A stretch of DNA of 64,000 nt from Symsagittifera roscoffensis (GCF_963678635.1 NC_087070.1:434001-498000), one strand, 5' to 3'. Positions 43,518-55,638 are shown, numbered from the stretch's first letter. The notes: a model not told the origin generated them from the sequence alone. Made by a program: numbers and translations.

Positions 43518-43688
43518 TTACTGAGACTTCTGCTTTGTGGAAGCGGAGGTGGTCGGGTCTTTGTAGTGTAGGAAGACGAAGGAGAAGAGGAGTACTCCGA
43601 TCATCATGGAGAATGCACTCACATAGTAGGGGTAGGCGACTGGGATGAACCTCTCGTACTGGTTGTGCTTCAGAGGTCGCACAGGCAC
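43518..43688 (-). CDS. DDOST: DDOST/OST48, last exon (C-terminal transmembrane segment)
   Basis: 171-nt exon beginning in phase 0 right after acceptor AG (43690-43689, minus strand). It encodes [20 protein letters not shown], the conserved lead into the membrane helix, then [20 protein letters not shown], a single C-terminal transmembrane helix, and the lysine-rich end STKQKSQ before TAA at 43518. Lysines near the C-terminus fit ER retention. Joined to the upstream exon it gives a protein of 437 residues, close to the animal family length. Confidence 0.93.
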   Translation of the reverse strand: MPVRPLKHNQYERFIPVAYPYYVSAFSMMIGVLLFSFVFLHYKDPTTSASTKQKSQ

Positions 43689-45352
43689 CTATGCACATGT
43701 AATATAAACATCTAAATCTCTTCAAATTGAAAACTTAAGGTAAGGGAAAATTTATTTTAACTGATCTTTAATTACTGGAAAGTTTATTCCAACACCATTT
43801 TAGCTGTCCTGTTATCAGCTAACTACAAAAAAGTTCTTCAACAGTTTATTGAAAAAATAGCTTATAATAACTATGGTGCAATTGTAATCTTGGTGAGCAG
43901 CCAGTGGCAAACATCGGTTGTCAACCTAGAGTAAACGGAGTCTCCGAAAACATTTAATCACACGAGCGGCGCGATCTGAGTATATTGGAACACATGGATG
44001 TAAAATTAGCTCTTCTGGATTTCAGGCGACTCGCGAAAACAAAAAACGATTGCGCACCTGGCCCCGCAACCTTCAGATACAACTGCAGCCATGGACTTAA
44101 AGCTCTAATGCATTTAAAAAAATGAATTTTTGACACAGAGGCGAAAAGAAATAATCAACTCCAAAGTCGAACCAAAATGCATCACATTGCTAAACTTAAA
44201 TCTTCCAACAAGAAGTCGAAATCGAAATAAACAGGAGACTAAATGAAATTTCATAAATTTCATAACCTTTCTATACTTCATTTTATCATAATTATGAATT
44301 TGAAGAAATAAATTCATCTTCTCTTCCTTTCTTTCTAAATCATAATGTTCACTACCAATTCATCACTTCTATCGATACACGAAGCCCTTTATCCTAAAAA
44401 AAAAGGAGAGACGCATTCACCAGATCTTGTCTCGAACAAATCATAAGTTTCAGCCGTGACTGAAACATGGCTTACAAACGTCATTTTCAATTGTGAAACG
44501 AGTCTCCATGATCATCATGTTCATAGAAACGATAGATCGGCAACAGGAATCAGAAAATACCTGAGTTGCCACCCTACTAAAATCTCATTCCTCATATACC
44601 AATAAATTGTTGTAACAGTTTAAATTGTTGTGGCAGCATTAGAACAGCAAATCGAACAGCAAAAATGTAAAGACCACGAAAAACGAGAATGACTTCTAGT
44701 ATCATACATGAACTTTTTTTTCTGAAAAAACGGCGGGATGAAAAATAATAATTGATCCAGTTTTTTATCTAAATAGATAACAATGGTAAAAAAGATATTC
44801 AAATTTTAAAGAGCGCTCCAGTTTTTCGATCAATTTGTCGGTTTCCTTGGATCTTTTTACCCTTTTCGACCCATCTGTTGGCAATATTTGCATGGGCGAG
44901 CATGCAATGTGTTGCGAAGCTCTGTTTTGCTTCTGTGTTAATAATTTGTATTATTAAAAACTTATAATAGTATACCAAGAAAACCAAAAAAATTATAGTA
45001 ATATTAGCAGAACTTCGCATCATTTGCTATACAAAGATAGTCAGCTTGTACATGAAAAAAATCTATGTCGTGGAAAGTAAACCGACGAAAATGCGCAGAA
45101 AAACGATAGTCTGACATTTAAGTTTCCCAGAAAATAATTTCCAAGAATATCCAAAATACAAAGTCCGGCCGGGACTTTCACCCCGACCTTAGGATCCCGA
45201 AGTTCGCTAGAACAAGCGGGAAAAAGTCCACACGTTTGCTAGACTTTCGTAATATGAGAGGGTAACCAAAAGAATGGCATTAGCAACTCGAACAATGGCC
45301 GCAAACTAAGCCCTCGCTCTATTCATGAAAAACTAATCTACAGGCTAGTTAC
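43689..45352 (-). other. DDOST intron
   Basis: 1664-bp intron in phase 0: donor CAG|GTAACT at 45352, acceptor ...ACATGTGCATAG at 43689. AT-rich with no recognised insertion. Confidence 0.85.
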
Positions 45353-46495
45353 CTGAGTGGCGCTAGAGAGGAAAGTGTATCCCTCTCGTTTGTAGTTGAC
45401 CTTGAACTGAAACACACCGTACACGTCTGGAAGCTTGAACTTCGTAACATAAAATCCCTTTTCCTTTTTCATCGCAAGCCTCACGAATGGGTCGATTCGC
45501 ACAAACTCCATCTGCACATCCTGATTCTTGAACTCAACCCATTTTCCATCCATTTTCTCCTCAATTTTGATCTTGTATTCGACGTCTTCAGTAATCGTGT
45601 AATACGAAGGAGGCTCAACTTCTCCTTTGAGATGATGATTGACTTCGGCAATTCTCAATACTCCCACTTTTTTAAAGGTCCAGTTTAGAAGCGACTGGAT
45701 CAGCGCAGCGTTTCCGTTACTGGGGTGAAGTTTATCGGTACCTGCTTTCTTAACTGGCGAGAGGATCATTTTGTCAGAGAGCATTTCTAATGAGCCTACA
45801 AACATCACTCGGGCATTGTTTCGAGCCTGAAGAGCAGTGATAAGAGTCGTACTTTTTCCTACAGCTTCGGGATGCTCGGTGATTTTATCGGCTGGAAAGA
45901 AACTGTAAGCGGTTGACGTAGCAGTTATGACTGGGATGAGAAGTTCGTTTTCGTCATCTAAAAGCATGCCAATGCCATCATACAAAACAGGGTGCACAGG
46001 GACACCGCCAGTGATCAATTTGTTGTCCATTACTTGTTTTGGGTCGATAAACAGCCGAGAGTGCATCCCTTCATCGGCAAAATCGAAGTTAAGATGATCA
46101 ATTACCTTCGTACCAGATTCCTCAAACTCAATTCCGCACTCATAACCAAAATCGCGAATGGCATCTCCAATTGAAGAGTCAGCAATAACGAATACATTTC
46201 CACCAGAATCAACATACTCGGCGAAAGTAGCCGAGCTCAAGTCGCCACCAAAATCTTGGGTAGACGGCGCGAGAATGATTACATTGTCGTATACGAGCTC
46301 CCCAAACTGAAAAAGCGTTAATGTAGAGTCGTCGGCCATTTTGTATGTCAGTTCATGCCCTGATCCGGTAAGATAGCCTAGAAAAATAGAATGCGTCTCT
46401 TTGACGCCATAATTTTCAACTAAGATCAGAGTTTTATGATCTGCATGAGCAGCCACCAAAACTGCACAGAAGACAAATAAATCACTGAGTTTCAT
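45353..46495 (-). CDS. DDOST: DDOST/OST48, dolichyl-diphosphooligosaccharide-protein glycosyltransferase 48-kDa subunit
   Basis: A non-catalytic subunit of the ER oligosaccharyltransferase, which supports N-glycosylation of nascent proteins. Start chosen at the ATG at 46495 because it gives a signal peptide (MKLSDLFVFCAVLVAAHAD) directly before the mature start HKTLILVENYGVKETHSIF. An upstream in-frame ATG (46540) lies before a splice acceptor. Family landmarks visible are YLTGSGHELTYKMADDSTL, YDNVIILAPSTQDFGGDL, a VFVIADSS strand and NNARVMFVGSLEM. An NGNAAL...LLNWTFKK segment and YTITEDVEYKIKIEE follow, then VQMEFVRIDPFVR. The 381-codon exon ends ATQ|GTAACT and continues in the exon at 43688. 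No damage is visible, so this is a working host gene. Confidence 0.95.
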
Positions 46496-46512
46496 TACTC
46501 CTGAAAACAAAC
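46496..46512 (-). promoter_or_regulatory. Splice acceptor 5 nt before the DDOST start codon
   Basis: Minus strand reads TTGTTTGTTTTCAG|GAGTAATG. It can be a 5'-UTR intron acceptor or a spliced-leader trans-splice site. A five-base leader is what trans-spliced mRNAs typically show. Confidence 0.55.
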
Positions 46513-46726
46513 AATTCACCCACATTAAAAACATCTTCAACTCAGCTACACTGGTCAGCCAGATTCACATAGCCAATAGACAATTGGAAAAAAGTCCATT
46601 AACTCAAGGAGGCCAAATAAAAATCCAGTCTTTTTTTTCAAAAACCTGCATTTAAAGTTCAAAAGAGTAACAAAACAAAAAAATTCCAGCAGTGGTACAG
46701 CCGTTAGAGTTTTTGAGTGGCTTAAG
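46513..46726. other. DDOST upstream region
   Basis: About 0.2 kb of AT-rich sequence between DDOST and the first LINE copy; probably promoter. No motif is called. Confidence 0.4.
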
Positions 46727-47625
46727 CCCATGCTGCAATAAAAAGTTTTCTACAGATAAAGGCGTTAAATGTCAAAAATGAAAAGTCAGATGATGTATAC
46801 GTGGCCTATACGAGACGGTGTGGCATTATGGATGCTGCCGAAGGGCTGCCAACAAGCTACACCACAGGTTAGGTGTTCCTCATGTATGTGAGCGACATCG
46901 AAAGAACGATTACAGACAATCCAAGAAGATTTTTGACGCTGCTAATTGCCGTCATCCAATCTTACAGCTTATCGTCAAGAAGATTAATGAAAGAGTGAAC
47001 TTACTGTTCTTTTATTTCAAAAGCAACGTGCCTGAAGACAACTTAATAACTTGCAATTGGTATCAAAAATGGACAGATATAAGACAACTTAAGTGAACTT
47101 CAGACGCTTCGCCCAACTCAGAACAAGCGAAGTATTAACTAGGTCACAGTAACGTATTTAGGCATACATCGAACAGTAAATCGAGTAAATTGGAGTAAAT
47201 TGGAGCAAGGCTATGAAAACTAACAGAGCGCATGGGCTATAAAACAGAATCCCGAAAAATCATCAGAAGAAGAAGCAGATATTTTGAGCAAGATTATTGA
47301 GGGTAGTAAAAAAAACCTTAAGGACACAGTGGATATCTTCCAACCGAAATCAAGATGACGACAAATCTCCCACATCCATAGTGCAAGGCAGCAAAAAATT
47401 AGTTAATATTTTGCCAGCAAGCTACGAAGTTCGACTAAAGTTAAGTAGTATTCACAAAAACAAATCAAAATCAATCATGCTTACCGCCCTTACCACCGAT
47501 ATATATACCGTTAATGGATCCAAAATAGCCGCCTTCAAAAGGTGGATTTGACTGCAAGGCTTACCAGGTGGCAAATGACGTCAAGCTCCCACCCCCATGG
47601 GTCAGAATCCTCCGAGTTTTCAGTT

Positions 47626-47751
47626 ATGGAGCGTCTGAAGCCTGCCAGGTTTCTCCGTCTGCTAACACTGACCTTGCTCCTTCGCTCCGGCATTAATCCA
47701 AACCCTGGTCCCTACAATTGTTCCCCTTGTAGCCAAAAATATACACCGTAA
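47626..47751 (+). pseudogene. LINE copy A: ORF1 start with 2A-like motif
   Basis: From the ATG at 47626 (MERLKPARFLRLL) the frame gives a hydrophobic run LTLTLLLRSGINPNPGP, a 2A-like ribosome-skipping type sequence (NPGP at 47701-47712). It is followed by YNCSPCSQK, the first Cys pair of a zinc finger. A stop at 47749 cuts it. In the next frame the finger seems to continue (CGWIHFKC), which is the arrangement known at the N-terminus of CR1-type ORF1 proteins. Confidence 0.65.
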
Positions 47752-48044
47752 CCAATTAAGTGTCTGGTGTCACATGTGGCTGGATACATTTCAAATGCAG
47801 AGTCTTTAAATTTTTAAAAGACCATTACCGCGATTTTTAATTCCCCTTCTGCTATTATTAAATAGTTATTTTCAGTTAAAAATGAATAACAGGGCAGCCG
47901 TGGTGGCCCTCTATTTCTAACTACTGATTATCACTACACCAAATTCAACAAACCTGGTCTCTGGGAAAACAGCTTCTTCCTTCTTTTCTCCATCTCCAGT
48001 ACCAGCTGAGTTCTTTCCTTATCTATTTCCTTATTTATATCTCT

Positions 48045-48428
48045 ATGTTAGAAATCATAGCCGCAAGTTCCCTTTCTCACTCAATCGAACAAGGTCTAAC
48101 CCCTGAACAGAAAAATATAGTAAAGCAAATTGTCTACGCCGAGGGTGGATTTAACCTGAACCCAAGGACGAATTTTAAATTCAAAAACGTTACCGATTAT
48201 ATACGAGCAACGAGCAAATCTATTATACTGTGGCCCGATCTTATCAACAATTCGATCACAGAGTTTAAAAAGATCAAACCCCTTACGACTCAGCAACTCC
48301 TGGATACTTTCAGACCCGCTCCACGAAAAGCAAACCATCGAAGAATCGACGAAGAGCCAAGAAGAGGCAACGCTAAGCAACTCCACAATAAAACGGTTAG
48401 TAAAACTCGTACTGGTTGTACTCTTTGA
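48045..48428 (+). pseudogene. LINE copy A: helical ORF, unknown part of ORF1
   Basis: A 127-codon ORF starting MLEIIAASSLSHSIEQGLTP with a basic Arg/Lys-rich end. It is present unchanged in copy B (51434-51817). The region has coding character, but the domain is not recognised. It is followed by two direct copies of a 30-bp motif (TACTCTTTGAGTCCTTTGAC plus TCGGAGTCC) at 48418 and 48483. Confidence 0.45.
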
Positions 48429-48525
48429 GTCCTTTGACTCGGAGTCCCTTTCTAGTTTCACTACATTAGTATATAACTGAGTGTACTCTTTGAGTCTTTT
48501 GACTCGGAGTCCTCACCAAACAAAT

Positions 48526-49157
48526 ATGACACGAAATCGTGAAATGACCACTGATTCCGTGAATCCGTATGCGAAACTTGCCAACAAAAAATCAAAAAGA
48601 ATGAAGATACATTCTGTTGCATCGTGTGTAATTGCAAAATGCACCTGACGAAAAGCTGTACCAGCCTAAGCGATACAGCAATCAATGGTATTAAGACACT
48701 GGGAAAAAACATTGCTCTACTCTGCAACAAATGTGTGGATTCCAACGGATACGAGAGACTCCGAAAAGCAGTCAGTGACGCTGAAAAAACCTCGCCGAAG
48801 CAATTCAAGAAGATTGAAGAGGACATGGACGAACTCAGAAAAAACGTACAGGAGATTAAAACGCTGTTCTTCCAAACCACAATGAAGCCAAATGAGATCA
48901 AATCAGAAGCAAAAACCAAGGTACCGATAAACGCAATGCCGAAACAAGAAAATCAAAACGGAATCCGCATCCGCGGCATCCCTGAACTAAACCACAAAGA
49001 TCAAAGAAAAAGACAAGAAAATGACCTCCAACAAGTAAAGGAAATCTTGGAGCACATGCAAATTGTGCCAGAGATAGTTGATTTGTTCCGGATGGGTCAA
49101 CGACAGGAAGGCAAGGACCGAACCATACTGGTAAAAGTCCCAATTTGGCAGAAATGA
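48526..49157 (+). pseudogene. LINE copy A: ORF1 PHD-like zinc finger and coiled coil
   Basis: PHD-like Cys/His pattern (CETC in copy B, CCIVCNCKMHLTKSC, LLCNKC), then a coiled-coil stretch (QFKKIEEDMDELRKNVQEIK). An RRM-like start follows (GIRIRGIPELNHKDQRKRQE, then DLFRMGQRQEGKDRTILVK). Stop at 49155. An 8-bp insertion upstream separates the first ATG from the finger. Confidence 0.65.
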
Positions 49158-49202
49158 CTAATACTATCATCCGCTTGCCGCCTAAAAACAAATGACAAAC
49201 CT

Positions 49203-50111
49203 GTGTTTGTCAGCCGCGAGCTATCAGTGGATGAAGCAAAACTTGAAAATCAAGCACTGCAAAAACGGCGGGAGCTCATAAACGAAAACATTGATAAACT
49301 AAACCTGCGCATCCGCGATGGAAAACTCTACCAGAAAATAGAAAACAGATGGACAGCAGTTGCAACCGAAAAAACGGAGAACTCAATCTCCAATTGACTA
49401 GAACTCTTTCCTAGCCTACTCATCTACAACGTCCGAAGCATACTCGACTACAATCGAAGATCAAGTTCGCAAATGCGATAAACACAAGCTGTCAATACCA
49501 ACTACTTTGCCTAACCGAAACATGGTTAACCAACGACGTAACAGAAAACTCCATATTCTTGCCTCAATTTGAACTCTATCGATCTGAAAGAACTTCAAAA
49601 GCCGGTCTATCAAAACACGGAGGAGTTCTAATTGGCATCAACGCCAAAATACCACATAACCGCATTGATACAGGCATGCAAGACTGCGAAATGGTTCAAC
49701 TCAAGATATCTGTACCAATACTTGTCTGCTGTATATATTGTGCCCCTGTGTATAGCCCATACCGATGGTCACTAGATCAACTTAATTCATTGCTGAACTC
49801 AAAAAAAGCAACACAACGCGAGCAAGGCATACAAAATCTTGTCATTGTTGGAGATATCAACTTCTCGTGTACAAATTGGAAATCACTCTCATCAAAATGC
49901 GAGAACGAACAAAGCATCCTAGACAAGTTCCAGGAATTAAACCTGGAACAATTCATCATAACCGATACTGGAAAGAGCCTGGATATCCTGCTCTGCAACA
50001 ATCCTGATATCATACTAGACGTATACATGGACAATCGGCTCAAAAACGACTTCACCTCAGATCACCCACCTTACGGCCCAAAGTTACATATGAATCACAA
50101 AATAAATCACG
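49203..50111 (+). pseudogene. LINE copy A: ORF1 end and truncated endonuclease
   Basis: Reads PVFVSRELSVDEAKLENQAL to a TGA at 49395. After a lost base near 49465 it continues as an AP-endonuclease-like domain (LCLTETW just before 49559 in another frame; SKHGGVLIGINA; LVCCIYCAPVYSP; NLVIVGDINFSCTNW; TSDHPP). It is cut at 50111 by the junction with copy B. No RT domain is present. Confidence 0.75.
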
Positions 50112-51014
50112 AAAGCCCATGCTGCAATAAAAAGTTTTCTACAGATAAAGGCGTTAAATGTCAAAAATGAAAAGTCAGATGATGTATACGTGGCCTATAC
50201 GAGACGGTGTGGCATTATGGATGCTGCCGAAGGGCTGCCAACAAGCTACACCACAGGTTAGGTGTTCCTCATGTATGTGAGCGACATCGAAAGAACGATT
50301 ACAGACAATCCAAGAAGGTTTTTGACGCTGCTAATTGCCGGCATCCAATCTTACAGCTTATCGTCAAGAAGATTAATGAAAGAGTGAACTTACTGTTCTT
50401 TTATATCAAAAGCAACGTGCCTGAAGACAACTTAATAACTTGCAATTGGTATCAAAAATGGACAGATATAAGACAACTTAAGTGAACTTCAGACGCTTCG
50501 CCCAACTCAGAACAAGCGAAGTATTAACTAGGTCACAGTAACGTATTTAGGCATACATCGAACAGTAAATCGAGTAAATTGGAGTAAATTGGAGCAAGGC
50601 TATGAAAACTAACAGAGCGCATGGGCTATAAAACAGAATCCCGAAAAATCATCAGAAGAAGAAGCAGATATTTTGAGCAAGATTATTGAGGATAGTAAAA
50701 AAAACCTTAAGGACACAGTGGATATCTTCCAACCGAAATCAAGATGACGACAAATCTCCCACATCCATAGTGCAAGGCAGCAAAAAATTAGTTAATATTT
50801 TGCCAGCAAGCTACGAAGTTCGACTAAAGTTAAGTAGTATTCACAAAAACAAATCAAAATCAATCATGCTTACCGCCCTTACCACCGATATATATACCGT
50901 TAATGGATCCAAAATAGCCGCCTTCAAAAGGTGGATTTGACTGCAAGGCTTACCAGGTGGCAAATGACGTCAAGCTCCCACCCCCATGGGTCAGAATCCT
51001 CCGAGTTTTCAGTT

Positions 51015-51140
51015 ATGGAGCGTCTGAAGCCTGCCAGGTTTCTCCGTCTGCTAACACTGACCTTTCTCCTTCGCTCCGGCATTAATCCAAACCCTGGTCC
51101 CTACAATTGTTCCCCTTGTAGCCAAAAATATACACCGTAA
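51015..51140 (+). pseudogene. LINE copy B: ORF1 start with 2A-like motif
   Basis: Same as copy A with one substitution (LTLTFLLRSG). GINPNPGP is conserved, NPGP at 51090-51101. Confidence 0.65.
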
Positions 51141-51433
51141 CCAATTAAGTGTCTGGTGTCACATGTGGCTGGATACATTTCAAATGCAGAGTCTTTAAAT
51201 TTTTAAAAGACCATTACCGCGATTTTTAATTCCCCTTCTGCTATTATTAAATAGTTATTTTCAGTTAAAAATGAATAACAGGGCAGCCTTGGTGGCCCTC
51301 TATTTCTAACTACTGATTATCACTACACCAAATTCAACAAACCTGGTCTCTGGGAAAACAGCTTCTTCCTTCTTTTCTCCATCTCCAGTACCAGCTGAGT
51401 TCTTTCCTTATCTATTTCCGTATTTATATCTCT

Positions 51434-51817
51434 ATGTTAGAAATCATAGCCGCAAGTTCCCTTTCTCACTCAATCGAACAAGGTCTAACCCCTGAACAGA
51501 AAAATATAGTAAAGCAAATTGTCTACGCCGAGGGTGGATTTAACCTGAACCCAAGGACGAATTTTAAATTCAAAAACGTTACCAATTATATACGAGCAAC
51601 GAGCAAATCTATTATACTGTGGCCCGATCTTATCAACAATTCGATCACAGAGTTTAAAAAGATCAAACCCCTTACGACTCAGCAACTCCTGGATACTCTC
51701 AGACCCGCTCCACGAAAAGCAAACCATCGAAGAATCGACGAAGAGCCAAGAAGAGGCAACGCTCAGCAACTCCACAATAAAACGGTTAGTAAAACTCGTA
51801 CTGGTTGTACTCTTTGA
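51434..51817 (+). pseudogene. LINE copy B: helical ORF, unknown part of ORF1
   Basis: Counterpart of 48045-48428 with a few amino-acid changes (TNYIRA, DTLRPAP, NAQQLH). No stop inside. Confidence 0.45.
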
Positions 51818-51914
51818 GTCCTTTGACTCGGAGTCCCTTTCTAGTTTCACTACATTAGTATATAACTGAGTGTACTCTTTGAGTCTTTTGACTCGGAGTC
51901 CTCACCAAACAAAT

Positions 51915-52778
51915 ATGACACGAAATCGTGAAATGACCACTGATTCCGTATGCGAAACTTGCCAACAAAAAATCAAAAAGAATGAAGATACATTCTGTTG
52001 CATCGTGTGTAATTGCAAAATGCACCTGACGAAAAGCTGTACCAGCCTAAGCGATACAGCAATCAATGGTATTAAGACACTGGGAAAAAACATTGCTCTA
52101 CTCTGCAACAAATGTGTGGATTCCAACGGATACGAGAGACTCCGAAAAGCAGTCAGTGACGCTGAACAAACCTCGCCGAAGCAATTCAAGAAGATTGAAG
52201 AGGACATGGACGAACTCAGAAAAAACGTACAGGAGATTAAAACGCTGTTCTTCCAAACCCCAATGAAGCCAAATGAGATCAAATCAGAAGCAAAAACCAA
52301 GGTACCGATAAACGCAATGCCGAAACAAGAAAATCAAAACGGAATCCGCATCCGCGGCATCCCTGAACTAAACCACAAAGATCAAAGAAAAAGACAAGAA
52401 AATGACCTCCAACAAGTAAAGTAAATCTTGGAGCACATGCAAATTGTGCCAGAGATAGTTGATTTGTTCCGGATGGGTCAACGACAGGAAGGCAAGGACC
52501 AAACCATACTGGTAAAAGTCCCAATTTGGCAGAAATGACTAATACTATCATCCGCTTGCCGCCTAAAAACATATGACAAACCTGTGTTTGTCAGCCGCGA
52601 GCTATCAGTGGATGAAGCAAAACTTGAAAATCAAGCACTGCAAAAACGGCGGGAGCTCATAAACGAAAACATCGATAAACAAAACCTGCGCATCCGCGAT
52701 GGAAAACTCTACCAGAAAATAGAAAACAGATGGACAGCAGTTGCAACCGAAAAAACGGAGAACTCAATCTCCAATTGA
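51915..52778 (+). pseudogene. LINE copy B: ORF1 zinc finger, coiled coil and C-terminal part
   Basis: From ATG 51915 (MTRNREMTTDSVCETCQQK) with the PHD-like finger complete, the coiled coil and the RRM-like GIRIRGIPE. A TAA at 52422 after DLQQVK is private to this copy (GAA to TAA). Reading then continues in frame to the stop at about 52538, then in another frame FVSRELSVDEAKLENQ to the TGA at 52776. In the same frame after this TGA the endonuclease begins (LELFPSLLTYNVRSILDYN), so ORF1 and ORF2 are separated by a single stop codon. Confidence 0.7.
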
Positions 52779-55638
52779 CTAGAACTCTTTCCTAGCCTAC
52801 TCACCTACAACGTCCGAAGCATACTCGACTACAATCGAAGATCAAACTTCGCAAATGCGATAAACACAAGCTGTCAATACCAACTACTTTGCCTAACCGA
52901 AACATGGTTAACCAACGACGTAACAGAAAACTCCATATTCTTGCCTCAATTTGATCTCTATCGATCTGAAAGAACTTCAAAAGCCGGTCTATCAAAACAC
53001 GGAGGAGTTCTAATTGGCATCAACGCCAACATACCACATAACCGCATTGATACAGGCATGCAAGACTGCGTAATGGTTCAACTCAAGATATCTGTACCAA
53101 TACTTGTCTGCTGTATATATTGTGCCCCTGTGTATAGCCCATACCGATGGTCACTAGATCAACTTAATTCATTGCTGAACTCAAAAAAAGCAACACAACG
53201 CGAGCAAGGCATACAAAATCTTGTCATTGTTGGAGATATCAACTTCTCGTGTACAAATTGGAAATCACTCTCATCAAAATGCGAGTACGAACAAAGCATC
53301 CTAGACAAGTTCCAGGAATTAAACCTGGAACAATTCATCATAACCGATACTGGAAAGAGCCTGGATATCCTGCTCTGCAACAATCCTGATATCATACTAG
53401 ACGTATACATGGACAATCGGCTCAAAAACGACTTCACCTCAGATCACCCACCTTACGGCCCAAAGTTACATATGAATCACAAAATAAATCACGAAAGGGT
53501 CCCTCTACCCTCCCAAAAGTACGACTTTTCAGGCTTTGCCTTCAAAAAAGCCAACTGGAATGAAATCAACGAATATGTGCGAGAGCACCACTTCAACCCA
53601 TACTGCTACAGCAACGTTGATCTCCTGGTAGATCAGTGGTATAATTGGATCTACGGTATTATAGTCAAACACATACCCCGAACAACCCAACATAGGAAAC
53701 ATCTAGCGCCCTGGGTTTCTCCCACGAGCTCAAACCTCATGAAAAAAGTAGAAACTCTCAGACGCCAAAGTAAAACAAATACCCTAAAGATCCAGCAATA
53801 CAAACTGAATTGTCCTTATCGCTCTCAGCTGACCAATGCAATCATGAAACAGAAATTTTCAAGTCTGGAATCTTCTCAAACGTCCAAAAATACCTCAAAA
53901 CTATCATGAAAACAAGCTCAATCCCAACTGAAGTATTTCTTGACGATAAGTCAGCTAATACCGATATCGAAAAAGCCGAATTCTTTAATCAGTACTTCCA
54001 ATCCGTTTTCAGTAAGAATCACCACGATTATACTCTCACAGAGGGACAGCCCAAGCTGTCGATGATTCATTTCTCAGAACTAGAAATACAACTCGTTCTC
54101 CAATCGCTGGACGAGAGCAAGGCCAAAGGACTTGACCGTATGGGGAAAAACCTGCTGAAAAAATTATCAGACTCCCTACCAAAGTCACTGCATCTCATAC
54201 TCAACACAATTGCAAACAAATGCTACTTCCCATCATTCTGGAAAACAAGCGAAATAATCCCCATATTTAAAGAAGGGAACAAACAAATGGTAGATAATAA
54301 CAGGCCGATCAGCCTCCTCGTAGCAGTAGCCAAAGTCCTCGAGAAACTTATGTTCGACAGAATGTACCCAATCTTATCCACCGCATTGTCCCAATCTCAA
54401 CACGGTTTTCGGCAAAGACGCTAATCTATAACAAACCTAATCGAATACCTGCACAAAATGTTTGTGAACTTTGACAATAGCAACTGCCACTTCCTAGCGT
54501 CATTTTACCTCGACTTCCAGAAGGCTTTTGACAAAGTCAATCACAATATAACGATCGAAAAACTCAGCAGAGCTGGAATAACAGGCCCAATATTGGATCT
54601 AATCAAAAGTTACCTGACCGGTCGAACCCAAACAGTACGCATCGGCAGCTCGGTCTCAAGCCAACTGCCAATTTATAGTGGAGTGCCGCAAGGATCTATT
54701 CTAGGGCCACTCCTTTTCTTAGTATACATCAATGACTTGCCAAAATGTGTCATGTCATCGTGCTACGGCTATGCGGATGACTATAAAATTATGGGCACCG
54801 ACCCGACTACCCTGCACATTGATATTAGAAAAGTCTGGAAGTGGTGTGAAACCAATGAAATGCGCCTCAATATGACCAAGAGCAAAACACTAGTGATTAA
54901 GGGCGGGTGCAACCTAAGCATATTCTCGTACAAATTTGAACAGCCTAACGAACTTCTTAAAGATCTTGGAATGATAATGTCAAAAAGTCTTAACTGGACT
55001 TCTCATGCAAACAATCGTGCGAGCAAAGCACTGAAGGCCCTATACTGCATCAAAAGAAACTTATCACCTGCCATGAACAACAGGAAAAATGCATATAAAA
55101 GCTATGTAGTAACTATCGTTAGCTATCATCATCAGTCTGGAAACCCTCAAAACAAGATCTTGCCACCTTAGAAAAAGTGCAACAGAGAGCAACGAAATGG
55201 ATACTTGGAAATAAACAAATTCCTTATAAATCGAGGTTAACCACTCTTCAAATTCTTCCCTTGTCTATTTACCAAGAAATGCATGTACTACTTTTGTTTG
55301 CGAACATTCTAAGAGGAAAGACCGACCTGGAATGGTGGCGATTTATAGAAATCACTGAATCAAATCGACCGAAAACAACAAGACGTTTCAACGCGAAGAA
55401 CTTTCGACTTCATGAAAGCGAATCTGATTTCTGGCAACGCGCCTGCAGCCTGACAAACATATTTCACGATCACCTGAAATTGGAAGTCCTATTAAGTGAC
55501 TCGTTTAAACCAAAAATATCAAGATTGTACTGGCAATTCTACGAGAAAATCTACAATGAAGTCGATACCTGCACCTGGAGAATCAACTGCGGATGCACAA
55601 GATGCCTAAACTTCAAAAAACTAAACCCATTAAACTAA
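52779..55638 (+). pseudogene. LINE copy B: ORF2 endonuclease-reverse transcriptase
   Basis: The APE-type endonuclease runs from about 52779: NAINTSCQYQLLCLTETWLT, GVLIGI, CCIYCAPVYSP, VIVGDINFSCTNW and SDHPPYGPKLHMNHK. The frame shifts near 53810. RT follows: KAKGLDRMGKNLL, EIIPIFKEGN, RPISLL (a TAA at 54422 after HGFRQRR), ASFYLDFQKAFDKVNHNI, YSGVPQGSILGPLLFLVYIN and the catalytic GYADDYKIM. A stop at 55169 and a shift precede the C-terminal helical domain, which ends with a Cys-rich CGCTRCLNF before TAA at 55636. The domain order is that of CR1/Jockey-group LINEs. Confidence 0.88.

Larger units (their letters stand above)
46727..50115 (+). mobile_element. CR1-like LINE, tandem-duplicated 5' part (copy A, lacks RT)
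   Basis: A 3389-bp unit directly followed by a nearly identical unit. It holds the 5' leader, the 2A-like/zinc region, the ORF1 parts and the first two thirds of the endonuclease. It stops at NHKINHES, where sequence jumps to the 5' start of copy B. LINEs are normally truncated at the 5' end, so a 3' cut with an exact junction to a second 5' start indicates tandem duplication, not two insertions. Junctions share only AAG. Private damage: an 8-bp duplication near 48560 (GTGAATCC) and a missing base near 49465 that shifts the endonuclease start. Confidence 0.82.

Noticed and set aside
46540-46540. Upstream ATG as DDOST start
   Set aside because: It lies before a splice acceptor and would add 15 residues ahead of a good signal peptide; the ATG at 46495 is preferred.
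46818-47096. 92-codon ORF (MWHYGCCRRAANKL) in the LINE leader, also at 50207
   Set aside because: Conserved only because the segment is duplicated; no domain, and it sits before the recognisable ORF1 start.
48096-48919. Minus-strand ORFs of 121-152 codons opposite LINE ORF1 (also 51485-52300)
   Set aside because: Antisense shadows of the plus-strand coding sequence, rich in Ser/Leu/Phe as expected for reversed Lys/Glu-rich codons.
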